Source of the DNA: Porticoccaceae bacterium
GTDB lineage: Bacteria > Pseudomonadota > Gammaproteobacteria > Pseudomonadales > Porticoccaceae
Direction of reading: 5' to 3'
NCBI GenBank assembly: GCA_030590275.1
Contig: JAUUYV010000145.1
Span: 1 to 5,663 of the forward strand
Length of the DNA stretch: 5,663 bases
Of this stretch, positions 1 through 5,663 are shown in pieces. A model generated the notes under the pieces. The model ran no database searches. It saw only the letters and a list, made by a program, of their open reading frames with translations, and was not told the DNA's origin. The position numbers and the translations under genes are program-made. Every line of letters starts with the position of its first letter. The stretch's first letter is position 1.

Positions 1-787
1 AGAGCACCCAGGGTAGATAGGCGGGTTCATTCCGGTTTTTATTTTGTTTTGTCCGATTCAGTGATGTCGGGGCTGACTTTGCATTCGCGGGCAATAAAAA
101 GGGTGCATCGCTTTCAATCATTAGACGGTCGAGAGGAATGTTGTGGACGATTCTCTGTAGCTCCAGACCTCGTTTCGGATCACAGACCCAGCCGGTAATA
201 CCGATATACAAGTTTAGGTCGAGGTAATTAAACAGGCTGGTACGATCTCCGGTGAAGCAGTGGATAACAGCATCAGTGACCTGATCTCGGTAGGATTTAA
301 GTATCTCAAACTGACGCTGATGGGCATCCCGCTCATGGAGAAATAAAGGCTTGCCACATTCGCTGGCTAGTTCTAGTTGCGCCTCAAAAGCTTTTTCCTG
401 ATCGGCTCTGGGGGAGAAATCGCGATTAAAGTCCAGCCCGGTCTCACCAATGGCGACGACCTCGGGTTCGGTGAGCAACTCTCGTAGCAGTGGTAGTGTT
501 TCGTTGTTCCAGTCTTTCGCGTCGTGAGGATGGACCCCAGCCGTCGAAAACAGCATGCCAGGGAAGTCCTTAGCATAGTGGCGACACAGGTCCAGGGCTT
601 GCTGGCTCTCAGTGGCGTTGGTGCCCGTAATAATGGCGTGGGTGATTTCGGCTTCCTGTGCCCTTAATAGTATTTCCCTTCGATCCTGTTTAAAACGTTC
701 GTTAGTGAGATTAAGCCCGATATCAATTAAGGGTGTTTTGGCTTTTGGATCATCGACGGGTGCTTGTTTCGAAGGTCTTCCGTTCAC
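1..787 (-). CDS. tatD: TatD family metal-dependent hydrolase/nuclease (3' end cut by window)
   Basis: TatD is a cytoplasmic TIM-barrel metallo-hydrolase; the E. coli enzyme has Mg-dependent 3'-5' exonuclease activity and is linked to DNA repair. Reading from the GTG at 787, the frame stays open for 262 codons to the window edge and matches E. coli TatD almost throughout. It shows IDIGLNLTN (21-29), AGVHPHD (83-89), IGETGLDFNRDFS (113-125, metal-bridging Glu115), FLHERDAH (149-156), VIHCFTG (174-180), YIGITGWVCD (194-203) and MIESDAPFLLP (223-233, catalytic Asp227). The N-terminal HxH of other TatD-type paralogues is replaced by DIGLN, as in TatD proper. E. coli TatD has 260 residues, so perhaps 15-25 are missing. 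The start is the only common start codon between the upstream in-frame stop and the conserved core; it leaves a 19-20 residue extension without counterpart in E. coli TatD. It overlaps the slt stop codon by 4 nt, so co-transcription is likely. An Asn/Lys-rich stretch before RNEP (252-255) is about 8 residues longer than in E. coli. Confidence 0.95.
   Translation of the reverse strand, partial: MNGRPSKQAPVDDPKAKTPLIDIGLNLTNERFKQDRREILLRAQEAEITHAIITGTNATESQQALDLCRHYAKDFPGMLFSTAGVHPHDAKDWNNETLPLLRELLTEPEVVAIGETGLDFNRDFSPRADQEKAFEAQLELASECGKPLFLHERDAHQRQFEILKSYRDQVTDAVIHCFTGDRTSLFNYLDLNLYIGITGWVCDPKRGLELQRIVHNIPLDRLMIESDAPFLLPANAKSAPTSLNRTKQNKNRNEPAYLPWVL
784..787 (-). promoter_or_regulatory. GTGA stop/start overlap coupling slt to tatD
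   Basis: The last slt codons read ACT CTG TGA, and the GTG inside CTGTGA opens the tatD frame, giving a four-base overlap. No clear Shine-Dalgarno sequence precedes this GTG; the upstream bases are GCAAGCAAACTCT. Such overlaps usually mean that the ribosome finishing the first gene re-initiates on the second. That tatD is translated mainly by re-initiation here is inferred from the missing SD and the overlap. Confidence 0.6.
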
Positions 788-2874
788 AGAGTTTGCTTGC
801 GCTCATGGGAGCTCAGGATTCGATCATTTTTTCCCAGGTGGTGGGCATAGATTGCGGAAAACGCCAGCACATTTTGTACGTAATTACGGGTTTCTTTAAA
901 GGGGATTATTTCAATCCAGGCATCAAAGGGGAGCGTCCCTTTACTGTTGGATAACCAACCATCGACACGGTGTGGCCCTGCATTATAGGCAGCGGTAGCA
1001 AGAATGCGGTTGTCGTCAAAGCGATTCAGCATGTCTCGGTCATATTGGGTGCCCAACTGTATGTTTTTCTCAGGGTTAAATAATTCTTCCCTTTTTTTGT
1101 AGGGGATTTTGTGCTGCTTTGCAACATAGCTAGCAGTAGTTGGCATCAACTGCATAAGTCCACGCGCGCCAGCAGGAGATACCGCTCGCTGTCGGAAGGC
1201 GCTTTCCTGCCGAGCAAGCGCCATAATTAAGTGAAGTGGCAGCTCATGTTTTTGAGTGTAGTTCTGGAAGTGTTCGCGGTGCAAAACAGGGAAGCGGGTG
1301 TCTATATCATCCCAATAACTGGCTTTGATCATAGTGAAAATGGATTGGTGGTGCCAATGCCATCGGGTTGCTAGATGCGCCGCTATTACTAACTGTTCTT
1401 CATTCATTGTGCGTGTCGCATCTCGCCATTCCCGTCGGGCTTCCAACATGAAGCCGTGATAGCGGAGCTCTTTAACTCTAGCTATAGCGGGAATAACACT
1501 TAGTTTATCTATCTCCTCATCGGAGATAGCTGGTGGCCGGTGCTCCATTTCGTAAGTTTGTTCGAGCCAGTCGCTGGCCATAAAACCGTAGAAGCTGCGT
1601 TGCTGCGCAAGCGCTCTGTAGGTCTCGGATATGGTTTGCGGGTTTTTGCCGAGCAGTGCCGAAGTGCGCGCATGCCAATACTGCCAGCGTACTTCTTTCT
1701 GCAAAGAAAGTGGGAGGGCTTCTATGCCAGCAAGTAAGGCGGGCCAGTTGCTTTCGCTGATGAATTTTCGTAGTCGCCATTCGTGGAAATTAACGTCGAG
1801 TAATTCAGTTTGTTGATTAATAAGTTGAGCGACGGCAACGGCATTGCCATCGTTGTATAGCTCGCGCACGATGGTCGTGTAGACCTCGGCCCGTGTGGCC
1901 ACGTCAAAGGGGTGTTGGCCCAGGTAGTATGTCCAGTTGCTAAGGGCTTGCTGGGGGTGGTTTTTTGCCTGGTGGCGGAGGGCGTGGGCGATGACTGCAC
2001 TGACCTCGGGGCTCCGTTCTGGAAATAAATCATGATTACCGAGCAGGCGAAAGTTACGATCCAGTGATATATAGCGTCGAGCCAGCGAGGCATAGCGGGG
2101 TGTTTTCAAAAAGCTCTGGAGGTAGCCAGCTAGTTCATAACGATGAGCAAGAACGGCCTTTGTATAACGGTGCCAGGCGAGCTCTTCGGTGATGGCCTTT
2201 TTGTCTGTTAGTAATTTGAATAGAGGGTCACACTCTGGGGGTTGGGATTTATTGACATTCCACAAGGTTAATCCTGTGGTAATGGCCTCTTTTTTCAATC
2301 CGGTGTGGTACAGAGCCTCCTGGAATTGACATTTTAATTTAGTGTTGTTGATGCTTTCATCGTAATAATTACGAAACTCTGTCCAGCGTTGTTGTCGGCC
2401 AAATTTTTTGAGCAGGCTGATGCGTAGAGAGCGAGCTACGGGCGAATCACTGTAGTTCTTAAGGAACTCATTAATGGGCTCCCGCACTGAACGGTAGGGC
2501 TGACGTTTAAGAAACTCGTATTCCAGATAAGGATAAAGTGGGTAGCTTTGGAGTTCGTCTTTTATGCGACGAAAAGTTCGTGAATCTCCCAGGCGTAAAG
2601 CATCTAAGGCTGCGCGGTAGCGGATTCGCTGCTGTTTAAGCTTTTCTTTTTTAGATTCGCTTGTTGCTTTGAGGTTGTTTGCTTCGGTGTTTGCTTCTGT
2701 TTCCTCAGCCTCTTCCCCTAAGGCTCTAGGTACTGAAGCAAATAATACGAGAGTGATAGCCAGGCTAAAAGTAGTGCACAGCAAATACCCTTTAAACGGT
2801 TTGAGCCATAAAAAAAGATAAAGAAAATCGTCAAAAACTGATAAAGCTTTTTGATCCATAGCGTTGTTTTTCAT
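784..2874 (-). CDS. slt: Soluble lytic murein transglycosylase, Slt70 type (GH23)
   Basis: Slt cleaves the MurNAc-GlcNAc bond of peptidoglycan in the periplasm, forming 1,6-anhydro-muropeptides. This 696-residue protein has the family layout. Residues 1-53 are an export region. Residues 54-85 are a charged Glu/Lys/Thr-rich linker. About 86-480 is an Arg-rich, alpha-helical superhelix (U-domain); about 480-540 is the linker domain; about 545-680 is the lysozyme-like domain. In that last domain ALARQESAF carries catalytic Glu557, GLMQLMP is at 572-578, AYNAG at 629-633 and IPFKETRNYVQNVLAF near 657-672, all close to E. coli Slt70. The E. coli precursor has about 645 residues, so this one is longer, mostly at the N-terminus. 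The ATG at 2874 follows a weak CAGG; Met6 is the only other ATG near the start. The hydrophobic segment 29-49 ends in ALG|EE, a plausible signal-peptidase site after Gly53. The gene lies 148 bp downstream of the stress gene and overlaps tatD. Confidence 0.96.
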   Translation of the reverse strand: MKNNAMDQKALSVFDDFLYLFLWLKPFKGYLLCTTFSLAITLVLFASVPRALGEEAEETEANTEANNLKATSESKKEKLKQQRIRYRAALDALRLGDSRTFRRIKDELQSYPLYPYLEYEFLKRQPYRSVREPINEFLKNYSDSPVARSLRISLLKKFGRQQRWTEFRNYYDESINNTKLKCQFQEALYHTGLKKEAITTGLTLWNVNKSQPPECDPLFKLLTDKKAITEELAWHRYTKAVLAHRYELAGYLQSFLKTPRYASLARRYISLDRNFRLLGNHDLFPERSPEVSAVIAHALRHQAKNHPQQALSNWTYYLGQHPFDVATRAEVYTTIVRELYNDGNAVAVAQLINQQTELLDVNFHEWRLRKFISESNWPALLAGIEALPLSLQKEVRWQYWHARTSALLGKNPQTISETYRALAQQRSFYGFMASDWLEQTYEMEHRPPAISDEEIDKLSVIPAIARVKELRYHGFMLEARREWRDATRTMNEEQLVIAAHLATRWHWHHQSIFTMIKASYWDDIDTRFPVLHREHFQNYTQKHELPLHLIMALARQESAFRQRAVSPAGARGLMQLMPTTASYVAKQHKIPYKKREELFNPEKNIQLGTQYDRDMLNRFDDNRILATAAYNAGPHRVDGWLSNSKGTLPFDAWIEIIPFKETRNYVQNVLAFSAIYAHHLGKNDRILSSHERKQTL

Positions 2875-2878
2875 ATGC

Positions 2879-2893
2879 CTGAATTTAATTCAG
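2879..2893. repeat. Perfect 6-bp inverted repeat just upstream of slt
   Basis: CTGAAT and ATTCAG flank a 3-nt centre (TTA on the plus strand), ending 5 bp upstream of the slt ATG. In the slt transcript the 3' arm ends in TTCAG, so it includes the first bases of the CAGG that is the only candidate ribosome-binding sequence. It could be a weak RNA hairpin touching the initiation region or a protein-binding dyad. It is short and AT-rich, so chance is also possible. Confidence 0.35.
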
Positions 2894-2930
2894 TAAATGG
2901 CATGGGTGTCGGTGTTACCTGGAGTGTTTT

Positions 2931-2943
2931 TCTGTAGCACAGA
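2931..2943. repeat. Short hairpin flanked by T-runs in the usp-slt gap
   Basis: TCTGT-AGC-ACAGA is a perfect 5-bp stem with a 3-nt loop, followed on the plus strand by TTTTTT (2944-2949) and preceded by TTTT. Read on the plus strand it resembles a minimal intrinsic terminator, but no plus-strand gene lies to its left. On the minus strand, where slt is transcribed, the flanks are A-rich and it would not terminate. The CTGT/ACAG arms are too close together (N3, not N8) for a LexA box. Function unknown. Confidence 0.3.
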
Positions 2944-3022
2944 TTTTTTAATTTACCGAAAGTGTCCAGAGTAGAGCTCCATTCTTCCTTGATTGCATAG
3001 TATTCTGTCTGGCTGCTATATT

Positions 3023-3475
3023 CTAATCATCGGGACTGATTCTAACCGCGAGTACATCACATGTGGCGCCGTGCAGTACTCCGTTAGCAGTGGAGCCAAA
3101 TATCAGAGCCAGACCATGACGACCGTGGTTACCAACCACAGCAAGATCGATATTGTTGTCTTTGGCAAAACGATGCATCTCGTGGGCGGGCTGCCCTACC
3201 AGTACGTGATAATCGACGGAGCCTGCATTGATATCTTTGGTAAGCGCGGTAGCGAGTACTTTGAGCCTGGTTTTGGCCTGTTCTTCCATCTTGAGCTGGA
3301 CTTCACCGAGATCCATAGGGATATCCCCTCCATAGGCGAAAGATAGGGGCTCCTGGACGTGGATCAAGGTGATGTTAGTATCGCGGTCTTCGAAGAGTGC
3401 TTTGACATGGGCTATTACTTGTTGAGATTCTGGTGAAAGGTCGAGGCCGACCAGGATGCGTTGGTAAGTGGACAT
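3023..3475 (-). CDS. Universal stress protein, UspA family
   Basis: This is a 150-residue, single-domain universal stress protein, the usual length for the family. These are small cytoplasmic alpha/beta proteins, generally dimeric and induced by starvation or respiratory stress; the molecular role of most is unclear. The N-terminus YQRILVGLDLSPESQQV (4-20) resembles E. coli UspA (LIAVDLSPES), and DIPMDLGEVQ (51-60) resembles its DVNLGDMQ region. The C-terminus VVGNHGRHGLALIFGST (113-129) is the nucleotide-binding loop; E. coli UspA itself lacks this glycine motif. The loop spacing is G-2x-G-8x-G-S/T, one residue shorter than the textbook G-2x-G-9x-G-S/T. I recall GRHGLALLLGSTANGVLHG-like sequences in pseudomonad relatives, so this looks like a subfamily trait. 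ATP binding is therefore possible but not shown. The gene lies between divergent topA and downstream slt; whether it shares a transcript with slt is undetermined because no terminator is evident in the 148-bp gap. Confidence 0.94.
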   Translation of the reverse strand: MSTYQRILVGLDLSPESQQVIAHVKALFEDRDTNITLIHVQEPLSFAYGGDIPMDLGEVQLKMEEQAKTRLKVLATALTKDINAGSVDYHVLVGQPAHEMHRFAKDNNIDLAVVGNHGRHGLALIFGSTANGVLHGATCDVLAVRISPDD

Positions 3476-3484
3476 GGCTTGTTG

Positions 3485-3488
3485 CTCC
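3485..3488 (-). promoter_or_regulatory. Ribosome-binding site of the universal stress protein gene
   Basis: On the minus strand GGAG lies 9 nt before the ATG at 3475 (GGAGCAACAAGCC-ATG). It is the clearest Shine-Dalgarno sequence in the window and supports this start, which also gives the conserved family N-terminus. Confidence 0.7.
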
Positions 3489-3569
3489 GGGAAGATGGTC
3501 CAAGTTTATCTGCTTTGAGGGCTGGGCAATAGCTTTACGTCATGGCAGCGACATAAAGAAGCATGATTC

Positions 3570-3597
3570 ATAATAAAAACTAACATAAAGTAGTAAA
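3570..3597 (-). promoter_or_regulatory. Candidate sigma-70 promoter for the universal stress gene
   Basis: On the minus strand TTTACT (3597-3592) and TATTAT (3575-3570) are separated by 16 bp, matching 4 of 6 and 5 of 6 consensus bases. Initiation near 3563 would give a leader of roughly 85-90 nt before the ATG at 3475. The surroundings are AT-rich, so chance matches are easy; this is the best candidate seen, not a proven promoter. Confidence 0.4.
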
Positions 3598-3678
3598 TAA
3601 CAATAGCTTAAGAATATATATTAAATTAAATTGTATGATATTCTCGGAGCCGTATTTAGTGGGCTGATTGGGTTTGAT

Positions 3679-3718
3679 TCAAAAATATTTATCAGTTTGA
3701 ACTTGACCCATCAAAAAT
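3679..3718 (+). repeat. 8-bp direct repeat TCAAAAAT flanking the topA -35 box
   Basis: TCAAAAAT occurs at 3679-3686 and 3711-3718, 32 bp apart or about three helical turns. Each copy is preceded by TTGA, forming small dyads: TTTGA-T-TCAAA at 3673-3683 and TTGA-CCCA-TCAA at 3703-3714. The second dyad includes the topA -35 hexamer. The arrangement suits a pair of regulator-binding half-sites on one DNA face. The N4 spacing rules out a standard FNR box (TTGA-N6-TCAA). In an AT-rich region it may also be coincidence. Confidence 0.35.
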
Positions 3719-3731
3719 CAGTCCGTATATA
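3703..3731 (+). promoter_or_regulatory. Strong sigma-70 promoter for topA
   Basis: TTGACC (3703-3708) and TATATA (3726-3731) are separated by exactly 17 bp, matching 5 of 6 and 5 of 6 consensus bases. Transcription should begin near 3738, giving a leader of about 50 nt. The bases after the -10 box (TGCGGGC) form a GC-rich discriminator, typical of promoters sensitive to supercoiling or ppGpp. E. coli topA transcription is known to rise with negative supercoiling, so this fits, but regulation here is inferred. Confidence 0.75.
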
Positions 3732-3735
3732 TGCG

Positions 3736-3754
3736 GGCATCCGGTTTTGATGCC
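3736..3754 (+). promoter_or_regulatory. Stem-loop in the topA leader
   Basis: GGCATC (3736-3741) and GATGCC (3749-3754) form a perfect 6-bp stem with the 7-nt loop CGGTTTT, located at or just after the predicted transcription start. An alternative CCGG/CCGG pairing uses part of the same bases. A 5'-terminal hairpin can protect mRNA from decay. No T-run follows, so it is not a terminator. It is too small for a recognised riboswitch. Confidence 0.4.
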
Positions 3755-3787
3755 GGGAGACTAATTTGGGAGTTGAAGCCGAGTTAT

Positions 3788-5663
3788 ATGGGTAAATCGC
3801 TAGTTATCGTTGAGTCACCGGCCAAAGCCAAGACTATTAACAAATATTTGGGTAAGGATTACATTGTTAAATCCAGCGTTGGTCACGTTCGGGATTTGCC
3901 CACGGGTGCTGCGAACCGGGCACCAGTAGATCCGAAGGAGCGCGCACGTCGTAGCGCAGAGACTCGCAAACTGTCACCAAAGGCCAAGATCGCACACAAA
4001 GCCAAAAAGAGTCGTGAGCAGCTGGTCAAACGCATGGGTATCGACCCCAATCGTGGTTGGCGAGCCGACTATCAGATTTTGCCGGGTAAGGAAAAAGTAG
4101 TATCCGAACTGAAGAAGCTGGCAAAAACTGCCGATGCTATCTATCTGGCGACTGACCTCGATCGCGAAGGTGAGGCGATTGCCTGGCACTTAAAAGAAAT
4201 CCTCGGTGGTGACGAAGACCGTTACAGGCGAGTGGTTTTTAACGAAATCACTAAAAAGGCTATTCAGGAGGCTTTTGCGAAACCCGGGGAACTGGACGTC
4301 AGCCGGGTAGATGCCCAGCAGGCTCGGCGTTTTCTTGATCGAGTTGTTGGCTTTATGGTCTCGCCTCTGTTGTGGGCTAAGGTGGCACGGGGCTTATCTG
4401 CTGGCCGAGTGCAATCCGTAGCGGTCAAACTGGTGGTAGAGCGGGAGCGAGAGATTAATGCTTTCCAGCCGGTAGAGTACTGGACCTTACATGCGGATCT
4501 GGAAAATGAACGCGAGGAAAAGGTTCGTCTAGAGCTTAAAAAAATCGGAGAACAAAATTATCGGCCTGGTAGTAAAGAAGAGTCTGACGCGGCGGTCACC
4601 GCGCTTAACAAAGGTGAGTTTAAGGTTGTTAGTCGGGAGGACACCCCGACTGAAAGCAAGCCACCTGCTCCGTTTATTACCTCTACTCTGCAACAGGCGG
4701 CGAGCACTCGTTTAAGCTTTGGTGTCAAGAAAACCATGATGTTGGCGCAACGTCTCTACGAGGCCGGTTACATCACTTACATGCGGACAGATTCCACTAA
4801 TCTCAGTGCTGAAGCGGTGTCTAGCTGTCGCGAATTTATAACAGTTCGCTACGGTAAGGAATATTTGCCAGAAACGCCTAATAGCTATAGTAGTAAAGCG
4901 GACGCGCAAGAAGCTCACGAGGCTATTCGACCCTCTAATGTTGATATCACTCAGGCCGAGATTCAGGGTGTAGATGACGATGCTCGGCGCTTATATGACA
5001 TGATTTGGCAGCAGTTTGTGGCGGGTCAAATGATGCCTGCCCGTTTTAGCAGTACGGCAGTAGTTGTGAAAGCGGGTGACTATGAATTACGAGTTCGAGG
5101 TCGAGTTCTGCGTTTCGATGGGTTTTTAAGAGCAATACCCGTGTTGCGCAATGATGATGTTGAACTTCCTGACCTCACGGTTGCTGATGTGTTGAGGCTG
5201 TTAGCGCTGATTCCGCGTCAGCACTTTACCAAGCCGCCGCCGCGCTATGGGGAAGCCTCGTTGGTACGAGAACTGGAAAAACGGGGTATTGGTCGGCCCT
5301 CTACCTATGCGTCTATTATTTCGACTATTCAGGATCGTGGGTATGTGCGAGTAGAGAACCGACGGTTTTATGCTGAAAAAATCGGCGATATAGTAACCAC
5401 TCGTCTCGATCATAATTTTTCCGATTTAATGGATTACGGTTTTACCGCGACGTTGGAAGAAGAGTTAGACGACATCGCAAATGGCAAGCTGGTCTGGAAG
5501 GAAGTGCTCGATCGCTTCTACGAGGGATTTACCCAGAAACTCGAGAAAGCCCAGGGCGAAGATGGGGGGATGAGCCCTAATAACCCGGTAGAAATCGACT
5601 TTCCATGTGAAAAATGTGGTCGTCCCATGGCGATTCGCACAGGTAGTACCGGAGTCTTTCTGG
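3788..5663 (+). CDS. topA: DNA topoisomerase I (3' end cut by window)
   Basis: TopA is the type IA enzyme that relaxes negative supercoils by cutting and passing one DNA strand. The window holds 625 codons; E. coli TopA has 865 residues. [20 protein letters not shown] at the N-terminus opens the Toprim domain with Glu9 and Lys13. [13 protein letters not shown] (122-134) supplies the metal acidic triad Asp123, Asp125 and Glu127. [14 protein letters not shown] is conserved. [13 protein letters not shown] carries catalytic Tyr331 (E. coli Tyr319) and Arg333. [10 protein letters not shown] includes His377 (E. coli His365). [20 protein letters not shown] is conserved near 500. The first zinc-ribbon pair CEKC is at 607-610; the remaining zinc-finger domains lie outside the window. 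Relative to E. coli, the loop after GHVRDLPT (about 46-80) is 12 residues longer and Lys/Arg-rich, as I recall in pseudomonad TopA. The ATG is fixed by the conserved N-terminus; its SD is weak (GAG 4 nt before, GGGAG 15 nt before). Confidence 0.97.
   Translation, partial: MGKSLVIVESPAKAKTINKYLGKDYIVKSSVGHVRDLPTGAANRAPVDPKERARRSAETRKLSPKAKIAHKAKKSREQLVKRMGIDPNRGWRADYQILPGKEKVVSELKKLAKTADAIYLATDLDREGEAIAWHLKEILGGDEDRYRRVVFNEITKKAIQEAFAKPGELDVSRVDAQQARRFLDRVVGFMVSPLLWAKVARGLSAGRVQSVAVKLVVEREREINAFQPVEYWTLHADLENEREEKVRLELKKIGEQNYRPGSKEESDAAVTALNKGEFKVVSREDTPTESKPPAPFITSTLQQAASTRLSFGVKKTMMLAQRLYEAGYITYMRTDSTNLSAEAVSSCREFITVRYGKEYLPETPNSYSSKADAQEAHEAIRPSNVDITQAEIQGVDDDARRLYDMIWQQFVAGQMMPARFSSTAVVVKAGDYELRVRGRVLRFDGFLRAIPVLRNDDVELPDLTVADVLRLLALIPRQHFTKPPPRYGEASLVRELEKRGIGRPSTYASIISTIQDRGYVRVENRRFYAEKIGDIVTTRLDHNFSDLMDYGFTATLEEELDDIANGKLVWKEVLDRFYEGFTQKLEKAQGEDGGMSPNNPVEIDFPCEKCGRPMAIRTGSTGVFL

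Larger units (their letters stand above)
3476..3787. other. Divergent intergenic control region between usp and topA
   Basis: This 312-bp stretch has no gene. Its left quarter (3476-3540) is of mixed composition and holds the usp ribosome-binding site. The middle (about 3560-3700) is strikingly AT-rich, with A-tracts and the repeated run ATTAAATTAAATT at 3620-3632, which would favour DNA bending or UP-element contacts. The right part (3700-3787) holds the topA promoter and leader. I saw no tRNA, terminator or reading frame of note. It must drive both genes, since they are transcribed away from each other. Confidence 0.85.

Noticed and set aside
373..576. 67-codon minus-strand frame within tatD.
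   Set aside because: It is on the same strand but in a different frame from the well-conserved TatD sequence, and its product is not recognisable.
612..954. Two overlapping plus-strand reading frames (95 and 73 codons).
   Set aside because: They run antisense to tatD and the slt 3' end, which are strongly conserved; the translations show no recognisable domain.
1517..2093. Alternative frames on both strands inside slt (61-123 codons).
   Set aside because: They lie fully inside the slt superhelical domain, have odd composition, and look like out-of-frame shadows of that gene.
2932..2942. Possible LexA box (CTGT...ACAG) upstream of slt.
   Set aside because: The spacer is 3 bases and not the required 8.
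2993..3346. 117-codon plus-strand frame antisense to the universal stress gene.
   Set aside because: The minus-strand frame gives a complete, motif-bearing Usp protein; the antisense product has no family features and no ribosome-binding site was evident.
3673..3714. Possible FNR/Anr box (TTGA...TCAA) near the topA promoter.
   Set aside because: The half-sites are separated by 1 and 4 bases; an FNR-type site needs TTGAT-N4-ATCAA, which is not present.
3974..5413. Minus-strand frames of 68-71 codons inside topA.
   Set aside because: They are antisense to highly conserved topA sequence, including the catalytic region, and are best explained as shadows.
1..5663. Mobile element, CRISPR, defence system, tRNA or other novel system.
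   Set aside because: Nearly all of the window is filled by four recognisable housekeeping genes, and the remaining gaps (148 and 312 bp) contain only control-region signals.

Overview
The window looks like ordinary chromosomal DNA of a gammaproteobacterium. TopA, TatD and Slt all match the enterobacterial/pseudomonad forms closely by eye. Base composition is moderate, not GC-rich. From memory, a topA / universal-stress-protein / slt neighbourhood also occurs in Pseudomonas-type genomes. A marine Cellvibrionales-like relative is possible, but that is a guess and not demonstrated.

Layout: four protein genes are arranged divergently around one AT-rich control region. On the minus strand, reading right to left, are a universal stress protein (3475 to 3023), a 148-bp gap, a soluble lytic murein transglycosylase of the Slt70 type (2874 to 784), and a TatD-family metal-dependent nuclease/hydrolase (787 to beyond base 1). 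The TatD gene overlaps slt by the four bases GTGA. On the plus strand, DNA topoisomerase I (topA) starts at 3788 and runs off the right edge after 625 codons, just inside its first zinc-binding motif. The 312-bp divergent spacer (3476-3787) carries a near-consensus sigma-70 promoter for topA, a weaker candidate promoter for the stress gene, an 8-bp direct repeat around the topA -35 box, and a small leader hairpin.

How the genes work together: all are housekeeping or stress-maintenance functions. TopA removes negative supercoils; Slt cleaves peptidoglycan in the periplasm; TatD is a cytoplasmic metallo-hydrolase; the Usp protein is a small cytoplasmic stress factor. Slt and TatD look translationally coupled, although their activities lie in different compartments and no shared pathway is evident.

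No RNA gene, mobile element, CRISPR array, toxin-antitoxin pair, phage gene or obviously novel system was found. The points worth a second look are small: the GTG-initiated, N-terminally extended TatD; the long, doubly hydrophobic N-terminus of Slt; the architecture of the topA control region; and a dyad and mini-ORF immediately upstream of slt.
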